From Mycolicibacterium mengxianglii (GTDB lineage Bacteria; Actinomycetota; Actinomycetes; Mycobacteriales; Mycobacteriaceae): a stretch of 64,000 bases of DNA. Shown here piece by piece: positions 1 through 9,237 of this stretch. Made by a program: the position numbers and the translations under genes. The notes beneath the pieces are model-generated. The model did no database searches. It was not told the origin of the DNA and saw only the letters and a program-made list of their open reading frames with translations. The DNA is taken from assembly GCF_015710575.1 (NCBI RefSeq), contig NZ_CP065373.1, positions 5,898,396 through 5,962,395 of the forward strand. Reading direction: 5' to 3'. Positions within the stretch are counted from its first letter, which is position 1. Each line of letters opens with the position of its first letter.

Positions 1-1263
1 GCGCTCGAACGCATCCGGCCGGTGCAACAGGATAACCATATCCGCGTCCTGCTCCAGCGAACCTGATTCACGGAGGTCGGAGACCATAGGGCGCTTGTCG
101 GTGCGCTGCTCTGGACCACGGTTCAGCTGGCTGATCGCGATCACGGGAACTTCGAGTTCCTTGGCCATCAGCTTCAGGTTTCGGGAGAACTCCGAGACTT
201 CCTGCTGGCGCGACTCGATCTTCTTGCCCGAGCTCATCAGCTGCAGGTAGTCGACGACGATCAGCCGCAGATCCGCTTTCTGGTGCAGCCGACGGGCTTT
301 CGCGCGGATCTCCATCATGGTCAGGTTCGGCGAGTCGTCGATGTACAGCGGCGCTTCGGAGATCTCGCTCATGCGCCGCGCCAGGCGCGTCCAGTCGTCA
401 TCAGTCATCCGGCCCGAGCGCATATCGCCGAGCTTGATCTTCGCCTCAGCCGACAACAGCCGCATCACGATCTCGGACTTGCTCATTTCCAGTGAGAAGA
501 TGACGCTGGCCATCCGGTGCTTGATCGAGCAGGACCGCATGAAATCCAGCCCGAGGGTCGATTTACCCACACCGGGGCGGGCCGCCACGATGATCATCTG
601 GCCGGCGTGCAGCCCGTTGGTGACCTCATCGAGTTCGGTGAAGCCGGTCGGCACACCACGCGCGAGGCCGCCGTTGGAGGCGATGGCGTCGATCTCGTCC
701 ATCGTCGGCTGCAGCAGGTCTTCCAGCGGCATGAAGTCATCCGACGAGCGGCGCTCCACCACGTCGTAGATCTCGGCCTGGGCGCGGTCGACAATCTCGG
801 CCACGTCGGCGCCCTCAGCGCCGGCGTAGCCGTACTGGACCACCCGCGTGCCGGCCTCGACCAGCCGGCGCAGCAGTGCCTTCTCGGCCACGATGTCGGC
901 GTAGAAGCCGGCGTTGGCAGCGGTGGGCACGGTGGAGATCAGCGTGTGCATGTAGGGCGCGCCGCCGATGCGCTTGAGCAGACCGCGCCGGTCCAGCTCC
1001 GCGGCGACGGTGACAGCATCGGCAGGCTCACCGCGACCGTAGAGATCGAGGATCGCGTCGTAGACGTTCTGGTGCGCGGGGCGGTAGAAGTCCCCGGGAC
1101 GCAGCCGTTCGAGCACGTCGGCGATGGCGTCCTTGCTCAGCAGCATGCCGCCCAGGACGGACTGCTCGGCAGCCATGTCCTGCGGGGGCTGGCGCCCGAA
1201 ATCCTCGCTGGGTGGAGGTGCGTCGTTCCTGCCGGCGTGCCCAAGATCATCTACAACGGCCAT
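1..1263 (-). CDS. dnaB: Replicative DNA helicase DnaB (C-terminus beyond the window)
   Basis: Hexameric 5'-3' helicase that unwinds DNA at the replication fork. The ATG at 1263 begins MAVVDDLGHAG, and 421 codons are visible before the left edge. The N-terminal primase-interacting domain (QSVLGGMLL onward) is followed by the RecA-like domain with Walker A ARPGVGKST (about 558-585) and Walker B-like LIVVDYLQLM. The later motif RESGSLEQDAD lies near 45-74. Many mycobacterial and cyanobacterial DnaB proteins carry inteins in the P-loop or between RESG and S(I/L)EQD. Both junctions are uninterrupted here, so the visible part is intein-free. It lies downstream of rplI on the same strand but is separated by a terminator and 436 bases of non-coding DNA, so it is probably transcribed on its own. 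Confidence 0.97.
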   Translation of the reverse strand, partial: MAVVDDLGHAGRNDAPPPSEDFGRQPPQDMAAEQSVLGGMLLSKDAIADVLERLRPGDFYRPAHQNVYDAILDLYGRGEPADAVTVAAELDRRGLLKRIGGAPYMHTLISTVPTAANAGFYADIVAEKALLRRLVEAGTRVVQYGYAGAEGADVAEIVDRAQAEIYDVVERRSSDDFMPLEDLLQPTMDEIDAIASNGGLARGVPTGFTELDEVTNGLHAGQMIIVAARPGVGKSTLGLDFMRSCSIKHRMASVIFSLEMSKSEIVMRLLSAEAKIKLGDMRSGRMTDDDWTRLARRMSEISEAPLYIDDSPNLTMMEIRAKARRLHQKADLRLIVVDYLQLMSSGKKIESRQQEVSEFSRNLKLMAKELEVPVIAISQLNRGPEQRTDKRPMVSDLRESGSLEQDADMVILLHRPDAFER

Positions 1264-1699
1264 GCAGCGTAGACACCCCTCCCTGACGTTCTGCTCGAAC
1301 TCACGTTCGACTTCATAACGCCGACCGTAGATCGGGCCACCGACATACTTCCTCGGGCCGACTCACACTGCTCAACGCGCCCGCATGACGGTAGAGATTT
1401 GCTGGCACGGTGTCCAACCGTGCCTGTTCATAGCTCTGTGCATGGAGTGTGCATAGCCTTGGACAGCCATGTTGAGTGCTTGGGGACAACTTGTGGAGTA
1501 ACTACGGATTTTCGGGTGTCTTCCCAGATAAAGGCACCATAGCGAGCCGCGAGCTCTGTGGATGGAAATCCGTACGGCGTGTCGAGGTCGGTAGCCGTTT
1601 CGGGCGTGTTGTATTGCTTGTTCTTGTGCATTAGGTAAACAGCAAGTTAGCTTCGCTGAAGTTGCCGTGCCCAGAACAGTTCGCCAGCTGAAACAGCAA
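1264..1699. other. Non-coding region upstream of dnaB
   Basis: No convincing gene. Base composition is visibly more AT-rich than the flanking genes. A minus-strand frame of 67 codons (1428-1631) and a longer one (1372-1710) lack ribosome binding sites, and the longer one runs into the rplI terminator. The dnaB promoter should be here. TGGGGACAA at 1481-1489 is the reverse complement of the DnaA-box variant TTGTCCCCA. AGCTCTGTGCATGG near 1430 and AGCTCTGTGGATGG near 1553 are near-identical direct repeats. M. tuberculosis has a small gene, Rv0057, at this place; I see no counterpart. Confidence 0.6.
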
Positions 1700-1735
1700 C
1701 GCCCCGGCAAGAGCCACAGGGCTCCTACCGGGGCG
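1700..1735 (-). terminator. Terminator of the rpsF-ssb-rpsR-rplI operon
   Basis: Inverted repeat CGCCCCGG ... CCGGGGCG with an inner GAGCC/GGCTC stem and a short ACAG loop, starting about 14 bases after the rplI stop codon. Read on the minus strand it is followed by a modest T-rich stretch (GTTGCTGTTT). Position and stem strength fit an intrinsic terminator. Confidence 0.75.
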
Positions 1736-1749
1736 TATTTACGATTCAG

Positions 1750-2208
1750 TTAATTTGATGCTGTGACGTTGAGCGACACGGTCGCTGTCACGTCGTGGTG
1801 CAACCGCAGCTCGACCGCGTGTGTCCCGGTCGACTTGATGTGCGCCTTGGGCAGGTGCACGACGCGCTTCTCCAGGCTCGGGCCGCCGGCCTTCTTGATC
1901 GCAGCAACGACGTCCGCCGGTGTCACGGAGCCGAACAGCTTGCCCGAATCGCTGGCGGTCTTGACGGTCAACTGCACCGACTCGAGCGCCTCGATGGCGG
2001 TCTTGAGCTCCTTGGCGTGATCGAGATCGCGCACAGTCTTGATGTCCCGGGCACGACGGATATCGTCGGCCTGGCGCTGGGCACCACGGCTGGCCACGAT
2101 CGCCAGCCCACGAGGCAGCAGGAAGTTCCGGCCGTAGCCGTCCTTGACCTCAACGGTGTCCCCGGCGGACCCCAGGTGGTCCACCTCAGAGGTGAGAATG
2201 AGTTTCAT
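1750..2208 (-). CDS. rplI: 50S ribosomal protein L9
   Basis: Large-subunit protein that binds 23S rRNA near the L1 stalk and supports reading-frame maintenance. It is 152 residues, the usual bL9 length. The N-terminal globular domain starts [13 protein letters not shown] and contains the conserved [11 protein letters not shown] segment (about residues 27-37). A long connecting helix leads to the C-terminal domain ending in [10 protein letters not shown]. It is the last gene of rpsF-ssb-rpsR-rplI, 27 bases after rpsR, and is followed by a terminator. Confidence 0.97.
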   Translation of the reverse strand: MKLILTSEVDHLGSAGDTVEVKDGYGRNFLLPRGLAIVASRGAQRQADDIRRARDIKTVRDLDHAKELKTAIEALESVQLTVKTASDSGKLFGSVTPADVVAAIKKAGGPSLEKRVVHLPKAHIKSTGTHAVELRLHHDVTATVSLNVTASN

Positions 2209-2235
2209 TGGTAGATCCTTCTGCTTCCGTGTGGG

Positions 2236-2499
2236 CTAGCGGGTCGCTGAGCCGAAGGGCAGCAGCGCGACCTCGCGGGCGTTCTTGACCGCCACCGCGA
2301 CGTCCCGCTGATGCTGGACACAGTTACCGGTAACCCGGCGGGCACGGATCTTGCCGCGCTCGCTGATGTAGGTACGCAGCAGGTTGGTGTCCTTGTAGTC
2401 GATATTCGCCCCGCCCTTCTTGGAGCAGAACACGCACTTGCGAGTCTTGACGGGCTTTTCCGGCGCCGGGCGCCGCTTGCTGCTACTGCTTTTGGCCAT
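2236..2499 (-). CDS. rpsR: 30S ribosomal protein S18, zinc-binding (C+) form
   Basis: Small-subunit protein that pairs with S6 on the platform. It is 87 residues. The KCVFCSKKG pair of cysteines plus a further Cys and His in GNCVQHQRD give the zinc-ligand set of the C+ S18 type. Mycobacteria also carry a cysteine-free paralogue used under zinc limitation; this copy beside ssb and rpsF is the zinc-replete one. The gene lies between ssb and rplI in the same operon. Confidence 0.96.
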   Translation of the reverse strand: MAKSSSSKRRPAPEKPVKTRKCVFCSKKGGANIDYKDTNLLRTYISERGKIRARRVTGNCVQHQRDVAVAVKNAREVALLPFGSATR

Positions 2500-2562
2500 G
2501 TTGGTTCTCTTTCATCACATGCTGTGCGGCGCAAGGGCCGCGTAGTTCATAAGTAAGCGGAC

Positions 2563-3084
2563 TCAGAAAGGAGGCTCGTCGTCGCTGCCGCCGAAGGAAC
2601 CTGACGCCGGGGCGCTGCCCCACGGATCCTCGGCAGGCGCACCGCTGCTCGCTGCGGCCGCTGCGGGACGTGAGCCACCGCCGCCACCACCGCCGAAGCC
2701 CCCGCCACCACCGCCGCTGCGGCTGGCCTTGTTGACCTTCGCCGTCGCGTAGCGCAATGAGGGACCGATCTCGTCGACCTCGAGCTCCACGACGGTGCGC
2801 TTCTCACCTTCGCGGGTCTCGAACGAACGCTGCTTGAGCCGTCCGGAGACGATCACCCGCGAGCCGCGGGTCAAGCTTTCGGCGACGTTCTCGGCCGCCT
2901 CCCGCCAGATGTTGCAGCGGAGGAACAGCGCTTCGCCGTCCTTCCACTCATTGGTCTGGCGGTCGAACGTGCGCGGAGTGGACGCAACGGTGAAGTTGGC
3001 CACCGCCGCGCCGGACGGCGTGAAACGCAGTTCCGGATCGGCAGTCAGGTTTCCGATAACGGTGATGACGGTGTCACCAGCCAC
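2563..3084 (-). CDS. ssb: Single-stranded DNA-binding protein
   Basis: Essential SSB that coats single-stranded DNA in replication, repair and recombination. It is 173 residues. The OB fold occupies about residues 1-115 ([20 protein letters not shown] through the [10 protein letters not shown] strand). A glycine-rich linker with two runs of glycines follows, and the acidic protein-interaction tip is DDEPPF, close to the canonical D-D-x-P-F ending. The gene lies between rpsF and rpsR, with 101 bases separating it from rpsF. GTG or ATG choice is not an issue: ATG at 3084 matches the family. Confidence 0.97.
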   Translation of the reverse strand: MAGDTVITVIGNLTADPELRFTPSGAAVANFTVASTPRTFDRQTNEWKDGEALFLRCNIWREAAENVAESLTRGSRVIVSGRLKQRSFETREGEKRTVVELEVDEIGPSLRYATAKVNKASRSGGGGGGFGGGGGGGSRPAAAAASSGAPAEDPWGSAPASGSFGGSDDEPPF

Positions 3085-3185
3085 TGGTGTCCTCCAAGTC
3101 CCTTGGATCCAAGCCGGATCGATGTTCGCAAAACGCGGTCGCAGGGGAGCCTACGGAAACGCTCTGACGAGCATCGACTTTCTGC

Positions 3186-3476
3186 TCAGTGCTTGTCGGT
3201 CCGCATCACCTTGGTGCGCAGCACCGACTCGTTCAGGCTGAGCTGACGGTCGAGCTCGGACACCGTGGCGGGCTCGGCCTTCACGTCGATGACGGCATAG
3301 ATGCCCTCAGCGTGCTTGGCGATCTCGTAGGCCAGGCGGCGCCGGCCCCAGATGTCCACCTTGTCGACCGATCCACCGTCTTTGCGGATGACGTTGAGGA
3401 ACGTCTCCAGCGACGGGGAAACGGTGCGCTCGTCGAGAGTGGGGTCAAGGATGACCATGATTTCGTATGGACGCAT
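3186..3476 (-). CDS. rpsF: 30S ribosomal protein S6
   Basis: Platform protein that dimerises with S18. It is 96 residues, beginning [19 protein letters not shown], the usual bS6 N-terminus, and contains the ferredoxin-like fold with [10 protein letters not shown] (about 44-53). A strong ribosome binding site, AGGAGGTGA, lies about 14 bases upstream of ATG at 3476. It is the first gene of the rpsF-ssb-rpsR-rplI operon. Confidence 0.97.
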   Translation of the reverse strand: MRPYEIMVILDPTLDERTVSPSLETFLNVIRKDGGSVDKVDIWGRRRLAYEIAKHAEGIYAVIDVKAEPATVSELDRQLSLNESVLRTKVMRTDKH

Positions 3477-3570
3477 AAGGAACCCATCACCTCCTATGGT
3501 CGTGTACGGCCACGGTATTTCCGTGACAGGAGGGTCGCCTGCGTCGGCAACCGGCTTAGGTTACAGGAAA
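3477..3570 (-). promoter_or_regulatory. rpsF: Probable rpsF operon leader and promoter
   Basis: On the minus strand a TAACCT hexamer (3558-3563) fits a mycobacterial -10 (TAnnnT) and would give a leader of roughly 75 bases. The leader contains CACGG-AAATA-CCGTG (about 3511-3525), a short hairpin ending in CCGT. In several bacterial phyla S6:S18 represses its own operon by binding a hairpin with a CCG motif. Whether this hairpin is such a site is a guess. Confidence 0.35.
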
Positions 3571-3700
3571 ACCGCTGGTGAACCGAAATCGTCGCAGTTC
3601 ACCTGCCGTCACCCAGCAGTTGTCACGGTACCGGCCGGGGCGAAGCTGACCTGGGGCCCTCCGTGACCGGAGGCGACCCGATGGTGGCCACGCCACCTCA

Positions 3701-5374
3701 TTAATGGAGGCCGGCGCCGACCCGCTGCCGGGCGTCGTCACCCGGTGATACCGCAACCGGTCGCGGTCGCAACCAGGCCGGCAGCCACGACGGCGGCTGA
3801 TCCGCCGCTCGGTCGAACACCCCGCCCGCCGGGTCGTCGAGCCGCCCACCCCACCGGACCAGGTCGGTGGCCGGTCGATAGACCTGCCGCACCACCAGCA
3901 CACACAGTGCGATCACGGCGACATCCCGCAGCAACACGGTGGTGGTCAACCACTGCTCCGACAGGCCTTTGTTCTGCTCGCCGTACAGGAACAGCATCCG
4001 GGGCACCCAAACCAGCGCGTCAATCGTCATCCAGGCCAACAGGATCCGGCGGTGCGGCAAAGCCAGCACCGCCAACGGCACCAGCCACAGCGAGAACTGC
4101 GGACTCCAGACCTTGTTGGTCAGCAGGAAGGCCGCCACCGCCAGAAATGCCAGCTGCGCGACCCGTGGTCGCTGCGGCGCGGTCAAGGCGATGTAGGCGA
4201 TTGCCACACAACACATTCCGAACAGCAGCGCCACCACGGTGTTCAGGATCGCCGGTGGTTCCCAGAACCCGAGCTCGGTGTCGAAGCCCGGCCAGCCGGT
4301 GAAACTGCCGAACACGTTGTACAACGAGTCCATGTCCTCGCCCCGGCGGCTGTTGAGCCGGAAGAACTCCGCCCAGCCCTGCGGGAACAGCGCCATGATC
4401 GGCAGATTCACCACCAACCAGGCTGCCAGTGCCGCCGCCACCGACTTACCGGCTTCGGCCAACCGGCCCGAGCGCAGCGCCAACAGCACGATCGGCAACA
4501 GCAACAGCACCGGGTACAGCTTGGCTGCGACGCCGAGCCCGATCAGCACCCCCGCCAACACCGGTCTTCGCCGGGCCCACGCAAGCATCCCGCCCATGGC
4601 GAAAGCCGTTGCCAGGGCGTCGAAATTGGTGAAGATCTGGAAGATCAGCACTGGCGAAGCGGCCACCAGAGCTGCGTCCCAGATCCGGCGGCCGGCCAAC
4701 ATCGCCGTCGCCCACACCGTCGCCAACCAGGCCAGCGCCAGCCCGAACGCGGCGATGTTGAAAAACATCACCACCTCGGCAACACCGGACAGGACCGGCC
4801 ATGTCACGGCCCGTGTCAGCGCCGAGTACGTCTTCGCCAAGGCCATCGACACGTACTGGTAGACACCGGTGATCACCGGATACTCCATGTAGCGCACGGC
4901 CGGGGTGCCGTCGTACTGCAGCCTCGGCTGCCCGGCCTCGTCGGTCTCCAGCCAACTGGACTTGTACGGAAACTTGCCCTGGCTCAACAACTCGGCGGTG
5001 TAAAGCGGGACAGTGTCGGAGTAACAGAGCTGGAAATACGCGCGCTGGCCGTTCCAGTTGGCCACCCGCTGATCCGCCGACCCGGTGCCGATGGTCTGCA
5101 GGCACGGCGACTTCGTTGCCCAACCAAGGGCGAGGAACATCAACGCGATCACGAAAATGACCCGCAAGGGGGTGAAGAACCGCTGCCGGCCGATCAGCGC
5201 GTGCCGACCGACCGGGCCCCCCACCACCTCCGACATCGCCGAGATGAGCACATCGTTGCGGCTGGGGAGGTCACGGTCATCGGCACTGCGTGTATCGGCG
5301 GCCACCGGCAGCGGCGACACCACCGGACGGGCCTCCTGCGTACCCGACTCGGCGTTCCCCCCCTCTACTGTCAC
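3701..5374 (-). CDS. Membrane mannosyltransferase-like protein, GT87/DUF2029 (Rv0051 homologue)
   Basis: Polytopic membrane protein of 557 residues resembling GT-C fold, polyprenyl-phosphate-mannose-dependent glycosyltransferases. There is a cytoplasmic N-terminal segment of about 70 residues, then roughly ten hydrophobic spans separated by short loops (for example PLRVIFVIALMFLALGW and PVLAGVLIGLGVAAKLYPVLLLLP). The start is GTG at 5374 and overlaps the ponA1 stop by four bases (GTGA), so translation is coupled to ponA1. Coupling to a peptidoglycan synthase suggests a cell-envelope role. Donor, acceptor and product are unknown. M. tuberculosis has an extra small gene (Rv0052) between this gene and rpsF that is absent here. 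Confidence 0.85.
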   Translation of the reverse strand: MTVEGGNAESGTQEARPVVSPLPVAADTRSADDRDLPSRNDVLISAMSEVVGGPVGRHALIGRQRFFTPLRVIFVIALMFLALGWATKSPCLQTIGTGSADQRVANWNGQRAYFQLCYSDTVPLYTAELLSQGKFPYKSSWLETDEAGQPRLQYDGTPAVRYMEYPVITGVYQYVSMALAKTYSALTRAVTWPVLSGVAEVVMFFNIAAFGLALAWLATVWATAMLAGRRIWDAALVAASPVLIFQIFTNFDALATAFAMGGMLAWARRRPVLAGVLIGLGVAAKLYPVLLLLPIVLLALRSGRLAEAGKSVAAALAAWLVVNLPIMALFPQGWAEFFRLNSRRGEDMDSLYNVFGSFTGWPGFDTELGFWEPPAILNTVVALLFGMCCVAIAYIALTAPQRPRVAQLAFLAVAAFLLTNKVWSPQFSLWLVPLAVLALPHRRILLAWMTIDALVWVPRMLFLYGEQNKGLSEQWLTTTVLLRDVAVIALCVLVVRQVYRPATDLVRWGGRLDDPAGGVFDRAADQPPSWLPAWLRPRPVAVSPGDDARQRVGAGLH

Positions 5375-7872
5375 GGGGGCGGCGGGCCCGGGGCGACCGG
5401 AGCGCCCGGCACACCAGGTGCCACCGGCGCGTTCGGATCACCGGGCGGCGGCACCACAGGTGCACCCGGCCCGGGCGGAGCGCCCGGCGGCGCGGGCATC
5501 ACCGTCGTCGGCGGACCCAGCGGAATCGTGATGCCTGGAGCGATCTCGATGCTCGGCTGGATCACCGTGCCGGGTTCCGGCGTCGGCGGGGCCGTGGCCG
5601 TGGGTCGTGGCGCCGGCGCTGCCGGCACCCCGGCATAACCACCGATCTCCGTCGGCTTGGGGAACGACTCGTTGTCGGTGCCCTCGAGCGCACCGTCCAT
5701 CGTCTCTTTCCAGATGTCCGAGGGCAGGCCCGACCCGTATACCGGCGACCCCCACTGGTTGACCAGAGGTTTGGTGCCCTCGGTGGTGCCGACCCACACC
5801 GCCGTCGCCAATGACGGCGTGAACCCGACCATCCACGCGTCCCGGTTGTCACCGGTGTCGCCGAGCTGGTTGGTGCCCGTCTTGGCCGCCGACGGCCGTC
5901 CCCCATCGAGGTTGTGGCCGTTGGCGTAGCCGGCGATCGGCTGCATCGCGGCAGTCACGTTGTCGGCGACCGCCTTGTCGATGCGCTGCTCGCCTTCGGG
6001 CTCCTGAGTGCCCGCATCGAACAGCACCTGGCCTTGAGCGTTGACCACCTTCTGCACGAAATGCGGTGCGTGGTAGACACCCGAATCGGCGAGCGTGGCG
6101 TACGCCGAGGCCATGTCGATCACCCGTGACTGGTACTGGCCCAGCACCACACCGTTGTTCGGCGGGCCACCCTTACCGTCCTCGCTCAAGGTGTGCTCGA
6201 CACCCGGGAAGCTCTCCGCGATCCCGGCGCGGTGCGCGGCGTCGGCCACATCGGAGGGGCCGTTCGCCAGCTCCAGCATCAGCCGGTAGTAGCTGGTGTT
6301 CAACGACCGCTTCAACGCCTCGGCGATATTGCAGGTGCCGCAGCCGCCACCTTCGACATTGCTGATCTGGATGCCGTTGACCGTCAGCGGCGACGAGTCG
6401 ACCTGGTAGCCCAGACCCTTGCCCTGCTCCAGGGCGGCGACGAGAGCGAACACCTTGAACGACGAGCCCGTCGGCAGGCCGGCCTGCGCGAAGTCGAATC
6501 CCTGCGCGTCGTTGCCGCCGTAGTAGGCCTTGACCGCTCCCGTCTTCGGATCGATCGACACCACCGCCGCCCGCATGTCGGGGTCTTGGCCCTCCAGCGT
6601 CTCGGCCACCGCGTCCTCGGCAGCGGACTGGGCTTTAGGATCGATGGTCGTGGTGATCTGCAGGCCCTCGGTGTTGAGCTGCTGTTCGTTGATGTCGAAC
6701 AGCTCGAGCAACTCCCTGGTGACCTGCCGCTCGATCAGACCGTTGGGCCCGGTGGTCTGGTTGGCGCTGTTGGCCTGGTCGGGTGGGATGGTCGGCGGGA
6801 ACACCTGGGCCGCGCGATCCTCGGACGACAGCGCGCCCATCTCCACCATGCCGTCGAGCACCCAGTTCCACCGCTCGGCAGCACCCTCGGGGTCGATGGC
6901 CGGGTCCAGGGCGGACGGACGCTGGATCAGCGCCGCCAACAACGCGCCCTCGGCCACGTTGAGCTGCTCGACGGGCTTACCGAAGTAGGCCTGCGACGCC
7001 GCGGACACCCCGTAGGCACCGCGGCCGAAATAGATGATGTTCAGATACGACTGCAGCACCTGGTCTTTGGACCATTCACTGGACATCTTGGTGGAGATCA
7101 CCAGCTCTTTGGCCTTGCGGATCAAACCGCCGACACCGGAGCGGGCGTCGCCCACCAAGGCGTTCTTGACGTACTGCTGGGTGATCGTCGACCCGCCCTG
7201 CAGGTCACCGCCGAAGATGTTGTTCTTCACCGCGCGCAGGAATCCGGTGAACGAGAAACCCGGATTGGAGTAGAAGTCGCGGTCCTCGGCGGCCATCACC
7301 GCATCACGCAGCGGCACCGGGATCTGGTCGATGGTGACGTCGACCCGGTTACCTTCCGGCGGAACGATCCGGGCGAGCTCGGCGCCGTCGCTGGCCAGGA
7401 TCGTCGAGACCTGGTTGGTCCGGATATCACCGGGATTGGGCACGTCGACGATGGTGTACGCCATGCCGAACGTGATGAGCGGCAACAGGATGAGCACGGC
7501 CGCACAGGCCGCCAGCCCGCGCCGCACCCATTTCCAGTTGATCTGCGACGGCCGCTTCGGCGGTTCGCCACCACCCCCACGAGGCGGGCCGCCATGGGGC
7601 GGGCGCGGCGGCAGAGTGCCGTCCAGCGCCGCCTTGACGACGTCGATCGGGTCACGCAGCCGGGGGTCGACGGTCTCGCGCACCGGCGGGATGACCGAGG
7701 TGGGGCGCAGGTCGGGCGGCACCGCCCCGCGGTTGGACTGGCGCGGCTTCGGCTCGCCCTGGATCGGGAGCCGGGCGGTCTTGTCCGGGTCGGGTCGAGC
7801 GTGCGCACGGTCGGCCGCTGGTCCGCGCTGGATTTCAGAAGCCGATCTGTCCTGCCGCCCCGGGTTATTCAC
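5371..7872 (-). CDS. ponA1: Bifunctional penicillin-binding protein 1A (PonA1)
   Basis: Class A PBP that polymerises and cross-links peptidoglycan at the growing pole, of 833 residues. A proline-rich cytoplasmic segment is followed by one membrane span (ACAAVLILLPLITFGMAYTI). The GT51 domain has EDRDFYSNPGFS, with the catalytic Glu, and GGSTITQQYVKN. The transpeptidase domain has SSFK (Ser nucleophile), SLN and KTGT. The last 60 or so residues are a PGAP/APG-rich tail. The frame stays open to 8004, but GTG at 7872 is preferred. It overlaps the stop of the upstream DUF5318 gene by eight bases, whereas the longer form would be encoded entirely inside that gene and lacks family similarity. Confidence 0.93.
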   Translation of the reverse strand: MNNPGRQDRSASEIQRGPAADRAHARPDPDKTARLPIQGEPKPRQSNRGAVPPDLRPTSVIPPVRETVDPRLRDPIDVVKAALDGTLPPRPPHGGPPRGGGGEPPKRPSQINWKWVRRGLAACAAVLILLPLITFGMAYTIVDVPNPGDIRTNQVSTILASDGAELARIVPPEGNRVDVTIDQIPVPLRDAVMAAEDRDFYSNPGFSFTGFLRAVKNNIFGGDLQGGSTITQQYVKNALVGDARSGVGGLIRKAKELVISTKMSSEWSKDQVLQSYLNIIYFGRGAYGVSAASQAYFGKPVEQLNVAEGALLAALIQRPSALDPAIDPEGAAERWNWVLDGMVEMGALSSEDRAAQVFPPTIPPDQANSANQTTGPNGLIERQVTRELLELFDINEQQLNTEGLQITTTIDPKAQSAAEDAVAETLEGQDPDMRAAVVSIDPKTGAVKAYYGGNDAQGFDFAQAGLPTGSSFKVFALVAALEQGKGLGYQVDSSPLTVNGIQISNVEGGGCGTCNIAEALKRSLNTSYYRLMLELANGPSDVADAAHRAGIAESFPGVEHTLSEDGKGGPPNNGVVLGQYQSRVIDMASAYATLADSGVYHAPHFVQKVVNAQGQVLFDAGTQEPEGEQRIDKAVADNVTAAMQPIAGYANGHNLDGGRPSAAKTGTNQLGDTGDNRDAWMVGFTPSLATAVWVGTTEGTKPLVNQWGSPVYGSGLPSDIWKETMDGALEGTDNESFPKPTEIGGYAGVPAAPAPRPTATAPPTPEPGTVIQPSIEIAPGITIPLGPPTTVMPAPPGAPPGPGAPVVPPPGDPNAPVAPGVPGAPVAPGPPPP

Positions 7873-8296
7873 TGGCGGTTCGCGCGCCCTTGCGCGCTGT
7901 TCGAGTGCGCGGCGCCTTGGGCGCCTTGGGGGGCCGCGGCGCGCCCAGCACATACGACTTGACCAGGTGATTCCAACTGCAGGTTCGGCATACCTCCACC
8001 ACATGTACCGAGAACTCGTCGAAACGGGTTGCCAGCAGGACCAGTTCCTCGGCGGTTCGGGCCGAGCCTGACACCGGACCCAGATGATCGCCGAATACCC
8101 ACGACACCAATGTCAGTTGTTCCTTACGGCAGATCGGGCAGGTCACCGTGCTGGGTTTCCCGTGAAATTTCGCAGCGCGCAGCAGGTAGGGGTTGGCGTC
8201 GCATACCTCGGTGACGCCCGTGCGGCCCGAATACACCTCGGCCAGCAGGGAACGCCGCCGGAGCGCGTAGTCCACCACCTGTCGCTGCAGTCGCAC
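7865..8296 (-). CDS. DUF5318 zinc-ribbon protein (Rv0049 homologue)
   Basis: Small conserved actinobacterial protein of 143 residues, function unknown. Two Cys pairs, CPIC (about residues 55-58) and CRTC (about 104-107), look like a zinc ribbon. The C-terminus is basic and rich in K, A and P (RPPKAPKAPRTRTARKG). It is the first gene of a coupled DUF5318-ponA1-GT87 unit, with an eight-base overlap into ponA1, so a role linked to PonA1 is plausible but unproven. Confidence 0.85.
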   Translation of the reverse strand: MRLQRQVVDYALRRRSLLAEVYSGRTGVTEVCDANPYLLRAAKFHGKPSTVTCPICRKEQLTLVSWVFGDHLGPVSGSARTAEELVLLATRFDEFSVHVVEVCRTCSWNHLVKSYVLGAPRPPKAPKAPRTRTARKGARTASE

Positions 8297-8649
8297 GGAA
8301 CCAGAGTACGTCGGTGCTCTACGGGTCGAGGCGCGACGGGGCCGCCCTGTGCATCGACTGCGGTATCTGCCCAGCGCTGTCAGGGCCCATGACTCTCGTC
8401 ACTGAAGCCCTGCACGCCCCCGGCCGAGCCCTGGCAGCCATCCGTGGTGGCGCGGCAAACAGCAGGTACCCGAGCCGGCGACACCGCCGGCACCGTCAAA
8501 ACGGCGTCCGGCCCGAATGCTCCTGCTCGTACTTTTCGGCGCCTCGTCGGCCGGTAACGGTGTCCCCGATGTAGCGGCGCATATATCGGCGCGATACTAT
8601 TTCGCGAGGTGTCGAACCGCCGTAACGGACGAGCAGGGAGGTGATGGTC
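8297..8649. promoter_or_regulatory. Divergent intergenic region; putative padR promoter/operator at 8584-8600
   Basis: No gene is supported here; M. tuberculosis has a membrane protein (Rv0048c) at this place. Toward padR, the palindrome TATCG-GCG-CGATA (8584-8596) overlaps a TACTAT hexamer (8595-8600) that fits a -10 element, which would suit an autorepressed promoter. The ribosome binding site AGGGAGG (8635-8641) sits eight bases before ATG at 8650. Confidence 0.4.
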
Positions 8650-9195
8650 ATGTTGGAACTCGCCATCCTCGGCCTTCTGCTCGAGTCGCCCATGCATGGT
8701 TATGAGCTCCGTAAACGGTTGACTGGGCTCCTGGGCGCTTTCCGCGCCTTCTCCTACGGTTCGCTGTACCCGGCCTTGCGCCGGATGCAGACCGACGGGC
8801 TCATCGTGGAAGATGCCGCCCCGGAGGGAACCCTCAAGGTCCGTCGGGCCCGTCGCGTGTACCAGCTCTCCGATGCCGGACGGCAACGGTTCAGCGAGCT
8901 GGTCGCCGACACCGGCCCGCAGAACTACACCGACGACGGCTTCGGTGTACACCTCGCGTTTTTCAACCGCACTCCCGCCGAGGCGCGGATGCGGATCCTG
9001 GAAGGTCGTCGACGCCAGGTGGAAGAACGCCGGGAAGGCCTACGTGAAGCCGTCGCGCGGGCCAGCAGTTCGTTCGATAGGTACACCCGCCAGCTCCATC
9101 AGCTTGGGCTGGAGTCCAGCGAACGTGAGGTGAAGTGGCTCAACGAGCTCATCGCCGCCGAACGCGTCGCACAGGGACGCACCGATCAGCCTTGA
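8650..9195 (+). CDS. PadR-family transcriptional regulator (Rv0047c homologue)
   Basis: Winged-helix PadR regulator, 181 residues from ATG 8650. The N-terminus MLELAILGLLLESPMHGYELRKRL is the typical PadR start and recognition region. The wing includes YGSLYPALRRMQTDGLI, and a C-terminal helical dimerisation part (about 100-180) follows. In-frame GTG 8641 and ATG 8644 are possible, but the Shine-Dalgarno spacing and the family N-terminus favour 8650. It lies 42 bases ahead of ino1 on the same strand, so it may control inositol synthesis. The effector is unknown. Confidence 0.9.
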   Translation: MLELAILGLLLESPMHGYELRKRLTGLLGAFRAFSYGSLYPALRRMQTDGLIVEDAAPEGTLKVRRARRVYQLSDAGRQRFSELVADTGPQNYTDDGFGVHLAFFNRTPAEARMRILEGRRRQVEERREGLREAVARASSSFDRYTRQLHQLGLESSEREVKWLNELIAAERVAQGRTDQP

Positions 9196-9237
9196 TCAAC
9201 AACACAGATTCGAAAGTACGGATGAAGGGATACGTCC

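Noticed and set aside
1372..1710. Minus-strand frame upstream of dnaB
   Set aside because: It runs through the rplI terminator, has no ribosome binding site and no recognisable product.
5371..8004. Longer PonA1 frame beginning at 8004
   Set aside because: The extra 44 residues are the shadow of the DUF5318 gene; GTG 7872 fits the gene overlap and the family N-terminus.
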